A stretch of DNA of 64,000 nt, from contig JANXEK010000006.1 of NCBI GenBank assembly GCA_025058595.1, forward strand, positions 1 through 64,000, read 5' to 3'. The notes under the pieces are model-generated. The model ran no database searches, had not been told where the DNA came from, and was given only the letters and a program-made list of their open reading frames with translations. The stretch comes from Candidatus Bathyarchaeota archaeon. Lineage in GTDB: Archaea; Thermoproteota; CALKCG01; B24; DRYS01. The first letter of the stretch is position 1. Each line of letters opens with the position of its first letter. Of this stretch, positions 1 to 9,423 are shown piece by piece. The position numbers were made by a program, and so were the translations under genes.

Positions 1-245
1 TGTTCTGCACCAAATAGCTTTTTTGCTCTATCTACGGCTATTTTCTCTATCTCATCGTAGAATTCGCATCCGCTATAATACCTCCTCCCAGGATAACCCT
101 CCGCATACTTATTGGTCAACAGGCTTGCCTGAACCTCTATAACCGCTTCGTATGCATAGTTCTCAGATGCTATAAGATCTATACCGTATAGCTGTCTCTC
201 GTTCTCTTTCACGATTACTTCCGCTATCTCTGGATCTATATCCAT
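1..245 (-). CDS. glyA: Serine hydroxymethyltransferase, N-terminal part (cut by window edge)
   Basis: This is the first ~81 residues of a PLP enzyme that interconverts serine and glycine, passing a C1 unit to a tetrahydropterin. The remainder lies before base 1. The LIASEN motif is followed by [17 protein letters not shown], which carries the equivalents of E. coli Tyr55, Glu57 and Tyr65, so this copy looks canonical. It is the last visible gene of the purF-purF-purD run, which fits glycine supply to PurD. The start is uncertain: a strong AGGAGGTGA lies at 273-281 but overlaps an in-frame TGA, and the first in-frame ATG (243-245) is about 27 nt further on. A non-ATG start in between is possible. 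A divergent paralogue lies at 31661-32968. Confidence 0.93.
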   Translation of the reverse strand, partial: MDIDPEIAEVIVKENERQLYGIDLIASENYAYEAVIEVQASLLTNKYAEGYPGRRYYSGCEFYDEIEKIAVDRAKKLFGAE

Positions 246-289
246 CAGCTTTACAACATCTAAGATAATACTTCACCTCCTGGTCACAT

Positions 290-1759
290 CTACAGTTCTA
301 TCTTTCCTCTACCGGGTATCCAATCTATAGTCCGTCCGAGTATACCTTTTTTCTCTCTATACTGGTAGATCTCGCGTACAAGTTCGGCTAGAACCCTCCT
401 CTTCTCTAGAAGTCTAGGAGTGCCTATATCGCTCCTATGGAATAACCTCCATCCATCTAGGAGCTTCACATAGGGTATGCATCGCTCAGCTATCTCCGAA
501 GCTTCTTCTATACTATCAGCTTCAGCGTATATTTCGCATGCTCTAGATCCACCCGTTACAAGCATACCATCCACCGTATCTACAGAACTCCAGAAAAGCT
601 TCCCTCCTCTCCTAGCTATAGCTTCCTCATCCACGACTATAGGATGACCCCTAGCTAAATCCCTCCTATCAGGATAGCCGAGCGGAGCTATACATTTAAC
701 CACCGTAGCTTTTTCACGAAATTCGAGTTTAACCTTCGAAAGCTTCCGTTCGATTATAGCCTCGCATATCTCTACCATATCCGTTTCGAGTAGAGGGAGG
801 ATATTCTCCCCTTCAGGCTGTCCGAATCGACTATACATCTCTATTATAGTCGGACCCCATTTATCTGTTAACATCATCTGTCCAGCGATTACTCCACGAT
901 ACAACTCACCGGTTTCTTTCTGTACAGCTTCAACCATCTTCTTAACGATCTCGACCGATCTACTATATTCCTCCATAGTTATGAACGGTAAGATTAACCC
1001 TTTACCGCATATGGAACCCATACCACCTGTTTCAGGTCCTAGATCATCTTCGTATGCATGTTTATTATCCTGAACTAGAGGCATAGGGAGTATAGTCTCC
1101 CCGTCACTGAAGCATTGAAGTGTATACTCCGGGCCTTCAACCTTCTCCTCAAGTAGAACCCTATCCTCTATATCTACATAGCCCCTCATGTGCTCCTTAA
1201 CAACTCTTTCGGCATGTTTAGCCTTAACTTCTCTCTTCTCTTTAGAAAGGTATACCTGTACGTCTGCTATAACCTTAACACCCTTACCTCCAGCTTGTCT
1301 AGCAGGCTTTATAGCTAAACTCTCAGCGTATTCGCTTATATACGCTATAGCATCCTCGACGTTTTTGAAGGATTTGAATCTAAGCCTTCCAGGGATTTCA
1401 TACTTCCACATAAGCCTCCTCATATAAGCTTTAGACATCTCTACCTCAGCTACGGCTCTATGCGCACCTATACATCCTATACCTCTTCTCTCAACCTCAT
1501 CAGCTACTCCATGGAATAAAGGTTCTTCAGGACCTATAAATACGAAATCTACGTTCAATTCTTCAGCGTAGTTCGCTACCTGTATGGGATCTATCGGGGA
1601 ACCTCTACGATACCCTCCGTAACTCTGCTCGCATACCTTAGCTATCCCAGGATTAATGAGATGCATTAAAGCGTAGATCTTAGGCTCCTTCACGCTTCTA
1701 GCTAAAGCTTCCGCTATCGCATGCTCCCTAGATCCATCACCTACAAGTAGAACTTTCAC
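290..1759 (-). CDS. purD: Phosphoribosylamine-glycine ligase (GAR synthetase)
   Basis: Catalyses the second step of purine synthesis, ATP-dependent joining of phosphoribosylamine and glycine. The 489-residue product starts with the nucleotide-fold motif LLVGDGSREHAIAEAL. It has the ATP-grasp segment IKPARQAGGKGVKV near residues 150-165 and the signature PETGGMGS near 240. The length is somewhat above the bacterial ~430 residues, as in several archaeal versions. It begins with GTG directly after the TAG of the upstream purF paralogue, with no spacer, so the two are almost certainly co-transcribed. The next gene is glyA, which makes the glycine substrate. Confidence 0.97.
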   Translation of the reverse strand: MKVLLVGDGSREHAIAEALARSVKEPKIYALMHLINPGIAKVCEQSYGGYRRGSPIDPIQVANYAEELNVDFVFIGPEEPLFHGVADEVERRGIGCIGAHRAVAEVEMSKAYMRRLMWKYEIPGRLRFKSFKNVEDAIAYISEYAESLAIKPARQAGGKGVKVIADVQVYLSKEKREVKAKHAERVVKEHMRGYVDIEDRVLLEEKVEGPEYTLQCFSDGETILPMPLVQDNKHAYEDDLGPETGGMGSICGKGLILPFITMEEYSRSVEIVKKMVEAVQKETGELYRGVIAGQMMLTDKWGPTIIEMYSRFGQPEGENILPLLETDMVEICEAIIERKLSKVKLEFREKATVVKCIAPLGYPDRRDLARGHPIVVDEEAIARRGGKLFWSSVDTVDGMLVTGGSRACEIYAEADSIEEASEIAERCIPYVKLLDGWRLFHRSDIGTPRLLEKRRVLAELVREIYQYREKKGILGRTIDWIPGRGKIEL

Positions 1760-3046
1760 CTAGCCACCCCCGAGATCAGGATACACTCCTGTAAAACATC
1801 CAAGACACAGTGAATCCTTACGTAAACCAATAGCCTCGACAAGCCTATCCACGGGTAGATAGCTGAAGCTATCCGCACCTATAACTTCAGCTATCTCCTC
1901 AGATGTTAGAGCTCTACCTATAAGTTCATCCTCAGGTGGAACAGCCGTACCATAAGGACATCTAGCCTTTATAGCCGGGCTACCTATCCTTACATGAACC
2001 TCTTTCGCGCCTTTTCTCCTAAGCAGGTATACGGTATTCCTCAGAGTTGTACCTCTAACTACGCTATCATCTATTAAAACGACTTTCCTCCCCCTGATAG
2101 CGGCTTTAATCGGGTTAAGCTTAAGCTGAACACCCATCAATCTCTCTAACTCCGTAGGCCTTATCGCCGTCCTCATACTCCTACCCGTTCTATAAAATCC
2201 CATCTCTACAGGTATACCTGCAGTTCGGGAGTAAGCCATAGCAAACGGTATCGCCGTCTCAGGTACTCCTATAACTACATCGGCTTCCACAGGGTCCATC
2301 TCAGATAGAATATGTCCTATCCTCCTCCTCACATCGTATACATGTATACAGTTGATTATAGAATCCGGTCTAGCATAATATACGTATTCGAATGAACAGT
2401 ACGCCCTCCTTCCGCTGTTCGTAATCCCTCTTCTCACATCAAACTTCTCGATAACGAATACCTCTCCTGGCTCTATATCCCTAGACAGATCCGCCCCGAT
2501 CACATCTAAAGCGGAAGATTCGGAAGCTAGTACCGCTAAATCGAAGCCAAGCCCTCCTACGCATAGAGGCTTAATACCGAGAGAGTCTCTAGCCGCTAGC
2601 ATCCGCCCATCGCTAGTGATACATACGAAACTATATCCCCCTTTGAACCTCTCTAAGATACTCAACCCGGCCTGCTCTATATCGCTCTTACCTATTTCAT
2701 CCAGTAAGAGTCTAGCTAATCCGTGGAAATCCGCATCGATTAGACCTCCGGAAACGTATAAGATGAGCGTTAATCCATTCTTAGATGCTGTAATAGGCTG
2801 TTCAAGCTCTTTGCCAGTAGATACACACCCACACCCTACGTATCCTTTAAGCTTACTGATACTAGACTCTCTGAATCCATCCTCGACTAAACCTTTAGAC
2901 GTCTTCGTATAGAGGTTACCATCCATCCAGGTCGTTATAGAGCTATATTCCTGCCCTCTATGTTGAAGCCCCATCAAACCATAATATACAAATCTAGATA
3001 CAGACCATAACTCGTCGAACGCGTATAAACCTAGGATTCCACTCAC
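1760..3046 (-). CDS. PurF paralogue with degenerate glutaminase site
   Basis: Homologous over its 428 residues to amidophosphoribosyltransferase: an N-terminal Ntn-type glutaminase fold and a C-terminal phosphoribosyltransferase domain. The PRPP loop VVLIDDSVVRGTT is intact, and Cys residues matching the PurF Fe-S ligands persist (YCSFEY, ARCPYG, CLGC near the C-terminus). The glutaminase site is not intact. The N-terminus is MSGILG where PurF has CGVFG, so the nucleophile Cys is replaced by Ser. The HVRYSTYG arginine region reads CGCVSTGKE, and the FNG oxyanion motif reads VSGG. GTG start with a GGGAGGTGGG ribosome site, overlapping the upstream purF stop by 4 bp (GTGA). It may be a non-glutaminase partner or regulator of the first PurF, or an ammonia-using transferase; this is inference. 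Confidence 0.85.
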   Translation of the reverse strand: MSGILGLYAFDELWSVSRFVYYGLMGLQHRGQEYSSITTWMDGNLYTKTSKGLVEDGFRESSISKLKGYVGCGCVSTGKELEQPITASKNGLTLILYVSGGLIDADFHGLARLLLDEIGKSDIEQAGLSILERFKGGYSFVCITSDGRMLAARDSLGIKPLCVGGLGFDLAVLASESSALDVIGADLSRDIEPGEVFVIEKFDVRRGITNSGRRAYCSFEYVYYARPDSIINCIHVYDVRRRIGHILSEMDPVEADVVIGVPETAIPFAMAYSRTAGIPVEMGFYRTGRSMRTAIRPTELERLMGVQLKLNPIKAAIRGRKVVLIDDSVVRGTTLRNTVYLLRRKGAKEVHVRIGSPAIKARCPYGTAVPPEDELIGRALTSEEIAEVIGADSFSYLPVDRLVEAIGLRKDSLCLGCFTGVYPDLGGG

Positions 3047-4443
3047 TTTTTAACCCACCTCCCACTCAGAAGCTTAGGATCAACCCTTATCGGGTAGATA
3101 CCAGTTAGGCATGCTAAACAGAGTTCAGATTCATCCATGCCTATGGATTCCATCAATCCATCTACCGTCATGTAGGTTAAGCTATCAGCTCCTATACTCC
3201 TCCTGATATCTTCTAGACATTTATCGTAAGCTATAAGCTCATCATAAGTCGGAAAATCTACACCCATATAGCATGGCGAGATTATAGGTGGACATGTAAC
3301 TGCGAGATGTATCTTGTTAGCGCCAGCTTTACGGATGATGGAGATTAGTGTCCTCGAAGTTGTCCCCCTTACTATGCTATCGTCGATCACTACGACACGT
3401 TTCCCCCTTAAAACCTCCTTTATAGGATTGAACTTCACGGCTACGTACTCACCCCTCTCTTCAGGCATTATGAAGGTCCTCCATACATATCTATTAACAC
3501 CGAACCCCTCAGCTAGCGGGATCCCACTCTTCCTTGTGAAACCTAAAGCAGCTATCCTGCTGGTCTCAGGTACTGGTACGACTATATCTGCATCCGCGCT
3601 GCATAATTCTGCAAGTTTCTCTCCAAGCCTATACCTTACATTATATACGCTTATACCTTCTATCGTAGAATCTGGACGCGAGAAGTACACCCATTCAAAC
3701 ATACAGTGTGCATGCTTATCGCATTTCACACAATCCATCTCTACAGGTTCATCATCTACTAGAATCGCTGTACCTGGAGGTATATCCCTCATAAATCTAG
3801 CTTCGACGACATCGAGGGCTGAGCTCTCAGATGAAAAAATATAGTTTGAATTCCCTCTAACACCCATACATAGAGGTCTAACTCCATACGGGTCTCTGAA
3901 AGCTATGAGTAGTCCATCCTCAGTTAGAAGTATAGCCGAATATGATCCGATAAGCTTTCGCATAGTGCTTTCGATGGCGTCTATTAAATCCTTCCCTCTT
4001 CTGAGATATCTCGATATAAGATAGCCCATAACCTCTAGATCAGATGTCGTAGAGAAATGGTATCCTTCGCTTTCAAGCCTCCTTCTGAGCTGTTCATAGT
4101 TAGCGATAGTTCCGTTGAAACATATCGAAAATCGTGGTTTACCGTCAAACTCCATAGGCTGGCTATTCTCCAACCTATTTGCGCCGTATGTAGAATACCT
4201 TACATGACCTAACCCACGTATACCATCGAGAAGCTTCAACTTTCTCTGGTCGAATACCTCCGTAACTAAGCCTAGCTCTTTATGAGTACGTATGCCATCA
4301 CGACTAACTACACTGATCCCAGCAGATTCCTGTCCTCTATGTTGAAGAGCCAATAATCCATGAAATATCAGCTCAGCTATACTAAAATTAGATAAAGCGT
4401 TAGAAGTAGCTCCGAATACCCCGCAGCATTCTTTAGACTTCAA
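3043..4443 (-). CDS. purF: Amidophosphoribosyltransferase
   Basis: First committed step of purine synthesis: glutamine plus PRPP gives phosphoribosylamine. A short propeptide precedes CGVFGATSN, whose Cys becomes the N-terminal nucleophile. Arg of HVRYSTYG, Asn-Gly of CFNGTIANY and Asp of SDLEVM are all present. The PRPP loop is VVVIDDSIVRGTT. Candidate Fe-S cysteines occur at CMFEW, SPCYMG and CLAC, as in the Bacillus-type enzyme. I chose the TTG at 4443 because GGAGGAAGGGGG sits 7 nt before it. An in-frame ATG at 4470 would add nine residues. This gene leads the operon; the 242-bp upstream gap is shared with a divergent gene and should hold both promoters. Confidence 0.95.
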   Translation of the reverse strand: MKSKECCGVFGATSNALSNFSIAELIFHGLLALQHRGQESAGISVVSRDGIRTHKELGLVTEVFDQRKLKLLDGIRGLGHVRYSTYGANRLENSQPMEFDGKPRFSICFNGTIANYEQLRRRLESEGYHFSTTSDLEVMGYLISRYLRRGKDLIDAIESTMRKLIGSYSAILLTEDGLLIAFRDPYGVRPLCMGVRGNSNYIFSSESSALDVVEARFMRDIPPGTAILVDDEPVEMDCVKCDKHAHCMFEWVYFSRPDSTIEGISVYNVRYRLGEKLAELCSADADIVVPVPETSRIAALGFTRKSGIPLAEGFGVNRYVWRTFIMPEERGEYVAVKFNPIKEVLRGKRVVVIDDSIVRGTTSRTLISIIRKAGANKIHLAVTCPPIISPCYMGVDFPTYDELIAYDKCLEDIRRSIGADSLTYMTVDGLMESIGMDESELCLACLTGIYPIRVDPKLLSGRWVKK

Positions 4444-4712
4444 CCCCCTTCCTCCAAACTTATATTCCATTCGTTGTGAACCCTGCTGATTAGCGTTTTA
4501 TACATATATATGGAAATTCTCAATGGAAATATCTATATAAACCTTTCATATAGCAGAAGTCCAATCAATAATTTTTTACATATATATGTCAATAGGATAC
4601 CATTGTCTACCCTTGACCTTAGAGTATGGCTGCCCGGCATAACGATGCATCAATACCTCAGATTCGTTAGCTACTCAAAACCTTATTATGTCCGCAGATG
4701 AAAATATAGGTT

Positions 4713-5261
4713 ATGCCTCTTATAAAGCGTATAGATTTCTACTTTGATCGCTTCGGATCTGAGAATACGTTATACGTAATCGAAGCTGTTAAAGATAGAG
4801 TGAAAGAGTTAGGGTTAAAGTGGGTTGTCGTAGCGAGTACTAGCGGAGCTACAGGTTTGAGATTCGTAGAATCCCTTAAAGGTTTAGCAGATACCATAGT
4901 AATATCCTATAAGAGTATGGATAGAGTTTTCGCGGAAAAGATACAGGAGTTAGGTGGTTCTATCGTGGAGAATTGTAGTACCCCACTGAGTAATCCTAGG
5001 TTTAAACAGGCTAGAGATATACTATACCTCATGGGTCAAGGGTTTAAGGTAGCTGTCGAAGTCGTACTGATAGCTACAGATTTAGGGTTATTAGAAATAG
5101 GTACGGATGTGGTTGGGGTTGGAGGTACCGAGAAGGGTGCGGATACCGCTATAGTGATGAGAGCTGCTCCATCTAATAGTTTAGTGAGAGGGCCTGGAGA
5201 GAGGAGACCTGTTATCAGGGAGATAATAGCTATGCCTAGGGTTAAGATGTGGTGGTTTTAG
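4713..5261 (+). CDS. Pyruvate kinase C-terminal-like alpha/beta domain protein
   Basis: A stand-alone 182-residue protein resembling the C-terminal alpha/beta domain of pyruvate kinase, a small conserved archaeal/bacterial family (COG1751-like). The N-terminal half alternates strands and helices (VVVASTSGATGLRFVESL near 40-57). The C-terminal half has a glycine-rich stretch (VGVGGTEKGADTAIVMRA) typical of the family. No catalytic pyruvate kinase barrel is present. The ATG lies only 12 bp after the divergent spacer without a clear ribosome site, so the transcript may be leaderless. The 3' end overlaps the convergent radical SAM gene by 20 bp. The function of the family is not established. Confidence 0.75.
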   Translation: MPLIKRIDFYFDRFGSENTLYVIEAVKDRVKELGLKWVVVASTSGATGLRFVESLKGLADTIVISYKSMDRVFAEKIQELGGSIVENCSTPLSNPRFKQARDILYLMGQGFKVAVEVVLIATDLGLLEIGTDVVGVGGTEKGADTAIVMRAAPSNSLVRGPGERRPVIREIIAMPRVKMWWF

Positions 5262-6255
5262 ATGCTTTCAATCTAATCCTATTATAGCTATTAATAATCT
5301 CTACCGGCTCCCTAGAGGTTAGGGATATACCAGTTGTACAGGTAAGCCAGCATCCGCTGCAATTCTCTATGGTATGCTCTATCTCATCTCGTTTCGCATC
5401 GATTATTATCTCTAGATCTTCTTCGAGTATATTCCCTAGGATTACATCATCCCTAACGCTACAAGGTATTAAAGCCCCATCAGGCTGTATCGCTATGTAG
5501 AGTCTACCAGCATCGCATATCTTGTATACTTCTCCAGACATATACCTAGCCATTCCATCTATGTAGCTTTTCGGAAGCGGTATAGAAGGATTCACTCTTC
5601 TCTTGAATTCGTATAGTTCTTCGATTAGTTTCGACGATAGCTCTATATCTATCATCTGAGGAGGGTTAACCGGCTGTATGGTGAAGAAGTCTACTTTATC
5701 GTTTAGACTTCTCCATAACCTAGTTATTCTACGAATGTTATCCCGTGTGACCACGGTATTGATACCTATGGTAGCTCCATACCTCTTAAGTGTAGTTATC
5801 GCTTCTATCGCTCTATCGTATACACCGTGGATACCTCTTACTTCATCGTGTAGTAGACCTATATCGTCTAAGGATACGATGATGTAATCGAAGGCTTTGC
5901 TTAATTTTTTAGCGTTTCCTTCGTTTACAAGCATTCCGTTAGTGTTCACAGATGTGATCATACCGTAATCTTTCGCTTCGAATGCAAGTTCTATTAGATC
6001 TTCCCTCAATAGGGGTTCTCCTCCGCTGAATCCTAATCCTGGTATACCTGCATCACCTATCTTTTTAACGATCCTAACAGCATCTTCATGGCTAGCCTCC
6101 TTATATCCACTTCGCCTCCATATATTGCAGAAACTACATCTCAAACTACATCTTAGGGTAACGTTATAGAATGCAGCTAAAGGCTTCCATGCCCCCAGCT
6201 TAAATGCTATATATCTACTTACCATCTTTATGTAGGGTTTCATCCAAACCATCAT
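5242..6255 (-). CDS. Radical SAM protein with SPASM-like C-terminus
   Basis: The 337-residue protein has the radical SAM cluster motif CSLRCSFC (Cys36, Cys40, Cys43), followed by GFSGGEPLLRED, the SAM-binding GGE motif. The C-terminal third holds further cysteines (ICDAGR, IPCSVR, NCSGCWLTC), which resemble the auxiliary Fe-S cluster region of SPASM or Twitch proteins. Relatives include peptide- and cofactor-modifying enzymes. No substrate can be assigned, since no neighbouring precursor peptide or pathway gene is obvious. It is monocistronic by spacing and overlaps the convergent 4713-5261 gene by 20 bp. Confidence 0.85.
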   Translation of the reverse strand: MMVWMKPYIKMVSRYIAFKLGAWKPLAAFYNVTLRCSLRCSFCNIWRRSGYKEASHEDAVRIVKKIGDAGIPGLGFSGGEPLLREDLIELAFEAKDYGMITSVNTNGMLVNEGNAKKLSKAFDYIIVSLDDIGLLHDEVRGIHGVYDRAIEAITTLKRYGATIGINTVVTRDNIRRITRLWRSLNDKVDFFTIQPVNPPQMIDIELSSKLIEELYEFKRRVNPSIPLPKSYIDGMARYMSGEVYKICDAGRLYIAIQPDGALIPCSVRDDVILGNILEEDLEIIIDAKRDEIEHTIENCSGCWLTCTTGISLTSREPVEIINSYNRIRLKASKTTTS

Positions 6256-6398
6256 AAGGTATTACTAATTATCTAATGCTCCCACTTATATTAAGCTAAG
6301 CTCTACCAGAATTCTAGAGAGGGGAAACTATTATCCATTAACATCTAACAATCCTATATACTCGGCAAGTATTTCCTAGAATCTGTCTGCCTAGCTAC

Positions 6399-8177
6399 CT
6401 AAGCTGTATCTGTAGGCGTTGTTTCCTCTATCGTCTTAAGCTGCATCCTATACATTTCTATTATCTCTGTGGTTGTAGTAGCATCTTCCGCGCTTTTATC
6501 TTCTCTAAATCTTACGAGCCTCGGAAATCTTATAGCTAATCCACTTTTAGGTCTTATAGCTTCGAACCCGCATGTATGCATCGGGCTTAGGGTTATCTCA
6601 TCGCCTATAACCTCTGCTACGATCACAGGTACAAACCAATAATCCGCCTCTATACTGGATTCTACGCGTGGATGTTTATGGTTTATAAGGTATGGCTTAA
6701 ACATCTCTGGTAGCTTCGCTAGATCTTCATCTGTAAACCCTGAACCTAGCTTACATACGGTTTCGAATCTATCCTTATCTGAGTTATATGCAGCCATAAG
6801 GAGTGCTCCGTATGTTCCTGCACGTTTACCTCTACCTGCAAACGCGCCTACAGCTACAAGATCTACGGTATCGGTCATCTCAGATCTATAAGATCTCTTC
6901 CACTTAATCCACTGCCATCCTCTCTTACCAGCTTCGTATATGCTATTTGGAAGTATCGATTTGCATATAAGCCCCTCAGTCCCCTCCTCTATAGACTTAT
7001 GGAAGAATCTTTCTATCTCTTCAGGGTTTCCGCTTACTATGTATTGTGCTAATTTAACTCTATCGGTTTCCTTGATTACCGATTCTAAAAGCTTCTTCCT
7101 CTCTAGATATGGTTTAACCGTTAAATCCTCTCCATCTAGGTAGAGGATATCGAATAGGAATAGCGTTACAGGTATTTCCTCGGCGTATCTCTCTATATCG
7201 TATTTTCTCCTCCTCTGAGCTACAACTTGAAACGGTAGTAGCTCCCCCGTATTAGGATCTACTGGTACCGCCTCCCCATCCAATATAGCTTCGTTAGCTA
7301 CCACACACTTCTTAAGAGCTTCGACTATATCTGGAAACTGTTCTGTTATATTCTCCTGCCTCCTAGAGAATAGAATTACCGCTCCGTCGGCTATATGGGC
7401 TTGAATCCTTAACCCGTCATACTTGTATTCAGCTATACATCTTCCGTTAAGCTTTTCTAGGATTTCGTCAAGGGATGAAAGCCTTTCGGCTAACTGTGGC
7501 TTTATAGGTCTCCCTATAGCTATTTTTATATTCTTTACGGCATCTATCCCGCCTTCGGCTAGAGTTTTAGCAATAAGCCCTATATCCGACGTTATATTGT
7601 ACGCCCTTTCTATAGTATCCCTTAGCTCCCGGCTGCCTCCATATGCCACTGCTAATGCATCTAGTATAGTCATCTCCGCTACACCGAGTCTAAGTCTACC
7701 TGATACTATCCGTGAAAGGTATTTCGCCTCCTTCGGTGTGGAATCGGTTAACAATCCTGCGAAAAGTTTAATCTTCGTATCTTGTGCTCCTTCACCGGAG
7801 ATTCTACACATCTTCTCTAACGTTATGTATACCTTCTCGACTGTAAGCGGTTGACTGAATAACGTAGCTTTACGTTTAGTCGATAGTAACTTCTCTGCTA
7901 CAAGTCCAGAATCCCCCAACGCTTTATACTCCTGCTCCACCTTTAAATCGGGGATACCTGTAGCTAAAACTACCGCCCTTAGAACGAGTTTATCCGCTAA
8001 CCCCACCTCTAGCCCTACGTAGGAAGGATATACCTCGCCTAGTGTAAGGTATACTACTTTATCCATAAGGTTTGGAGGAGTTTCACTGAATAAATGTACC
8101 AATATATCTATCATAGCAAGTCTACTCGTGGTAGCTTCAAGTTTCTCAAAATGCTCCACTAACGCTTTAAACAGCAT
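6399..8177 (-). CDS. lig: ATP-dependent DNA ligase
   Basis: Seals nicks during archaeal replication and repair. The 592-residue protein has the usual three-part layout: an N-terminal DNA-binding domain (1-~220), a nucleotidyltransferase domain with the adenylated Lys252 in AEYKYDGLR, and an OB-fold C-terminal domain. Other ligase motifs are visible: LFSRR (motif III region), LDGEAV and EGLICK (IV), and WIKWKR (V). Length and motif order are normal for archaea. The gene stands alone, with about 140 bp upstream of the next gene and 86 bp to its other neighbour. Confidence 0.97.
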   Translation of the reverse strand: MLFKALVEHFEKLEATTSRLAMIDILVHLFSETPPNLMDKVVYLTLGEVYPSYVGLEVGLADKLVLRAVVLATGIPDLKVEQEYKALGDSGLVAEKLLSTKRKATLFSQPLTVEKVYITLEKMCRISGEGAQDTKIKLFAGLLTDSTPKEAKYLSRIVSGRLRLGVAEMTILDALAVAYGGSRELRDTIERAYNITSDIGLIAKTLAEGGIDAVKNIKIAIGRPIKPQLAERLSSLDEILEKLNGRCIAEYKYDGLRIQAHIADGAVILFSRRQENITEQFPDIVEALKKCVVANEAILDGEAVPVDPNTGELLPFQVVAQRRRKYDIERYAEEIPVTLFLFDILYLDGEDLTVKPYLERKKLLESVIKETDRVKLAQYIVSGNPEEIERFFHKSIEEGTEGLICKSILPNSIYEAGKRGWQWIKWKRSYRSEMTDTVDLVAVGAFAGRGKRAGTYGALLMAAYNSDKDRFETVCKLGSGFTDEDLAKLPEMFKPYLINHKHPRVESSIEADYWFVPVIVAEVIGDEITLSPMHTCGFEAIRPKSGLAIRFPRLVRFREDKSAEDATTTTEIIEMYRMQLKTIEETTPTDTA

Positions 8178-8263
8178 CTCTCCGATTTATGATGAGATAT
8201 AATATCGATCGATATAAGGATTGTATATCTATGTGGATTCCTTTAGCTATCCTTCACAGAATC

Positions 8264-9349
8264 CTAGTTAATCATAAAACTGGAAAAATCCTTATAGCCT
8301 ACAGTCTTAGCCGTCGCCTCCGCCTCAACTAAGCTATTGAACTGAGTAGAGATAAGCAGTCTACCTCGATTAAACCTTCTAGCTATCTTCACGATGTTTT
8401 CAGGTTTCATCCCTAGAAGCACCAGGTTCAACCCACCCTTTAGTATCCTATCATATAGATGGAACCAGCATGGATCGTCTACGTCAGGCTTACCAGCTCC
8501 TGGAGTCCATTGTATAGCTTTTAACCCGGGTAGAGCTTTTATCCTATCGAGATGCGGGATCTCACCTGGACCATCCAGGTGGTATACAGGATATTCTAGT
8601 CTTTCGCAGAGTCTAGTTAAAGGTTTAAACCCTATTTCTTCGAATAATTTAGGCGACATATAAACTGAGAGATCGCATTGTATAGGATATCCTATATCAG
8701 GGTATAGGATATGCATCCAACAAGACATTACCCCTAAACTTGAAAGTATGATTCTGGAGTGTCTATCGTATACTTCGATCCATGCATCTACTACGGTATC
8801 TAATAGCTTCTTCACTTTAGTTCGATTCCTAAAACTATCTATAAACAGTTTATCGACCCCCCTAAGTATACCAGCTACATCAGTAGGTCCACCTATATCC
8901 GTGATACCGACTACAAACCTTTCCTTTCCTCGTCGGCAACCTTCTACGGTAAGCCTATCTGCAAGCTTCCAGTAATTTCCTCTGGGTTTAGCTTCAAGTG
9001 TATCTAAGTAGCTCCAATCAAACCCTCCTTTGAACCATACGGTATCATCCATGGGTATTGGTTTAGCTCCTAGGAATGCTGCGAGAGCGCCTGGCCCTAA
9101 GTTTATCCAGAACCTTGGAAATCCATCTCCGATGAATACTGTTCTGAGTATCCATTCCTCAAATGAATCTAGAGCTTCTATCGGATCCCTCCCTCTCTTA
9201 AACAGTTTAACTATGCTCCATGAATCCCACGGACTCCAGCGATATTCGTATCCAGGTTTAGGTGCTGAAGCTATCAAAACTATGTCGGTATAGGCTTCAC
9301 CTTCGAACCATGCTTTAAAGTTATCCTTCAACCGATCTATATAGTTCAC
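8264..9349 (-). CDS. Uroporphyrinogen decarboxylase-fold protein
   Basis: A 361-residue protein with the barrel pattern of the UroD superfamily, including the ITDIGGPTDVAGILRG segment, a central YPVYHLDGPGEIPHLD segment and QWTPGAGKPD near residue 285. These match the distant UroD-like group, which includes corrinoid methyltransferases and enzymes of unknown substrate, rather than haem-pathway HemE. No haem genes are nearby. The neighbour at 9424-10923 (DUF2139-like) is on the same strand 74 bp upstream, so they may be expressed together. Methyl transfer is one possibility by family; no corrinoid protein is visible here. Confidence 0.7.
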   Translation of the reverse strand: MNYIDRLKDNFKAWFEGEAYTDIVLIASAPKPGYEYRWSPWDSWSIVKLFKRGRDPIEALDSFEEWILRTVFIGDGFPRFWINLGPGALAAFLGAKPIPMDDTVWFKGGFDWSYLDTLEAKPRGNYWKLADRLTVEGCRRGKERFVVGITDIGGPTDVAGILRGVDKLFIDSFRNRTKVKKLLDTVVDAWIEVYDRHSRIILSSLGVMSCWMHILYPDIGYPIQCDLSVYMSPKLFEEIGFKPLTRLCERLEYPVYHLDGPGEIPHLDRIKALPGLKAIQWTPGAGKPDVDDPCWFHLYDRILKGGLNLVLLGMKPENIVKIARRFNRGRLLISTQFNSLVEAEATAKTVGYKDFSSFMIN

Positions 9350-9423
9350 TCGAGATCAAATACAATACGCAAATATCCTTTACTTAAATTTTATGCTTAT
9401 CTTATAAATACCAAAGTAGATGT

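Noticed and set aside
4510-4701. 63-codon plus-strand ORF in the purF divergent spacer
   Set aside because: No ribosome site, no family-like pattern, and it covers the expected promoter region of both flanking genes.
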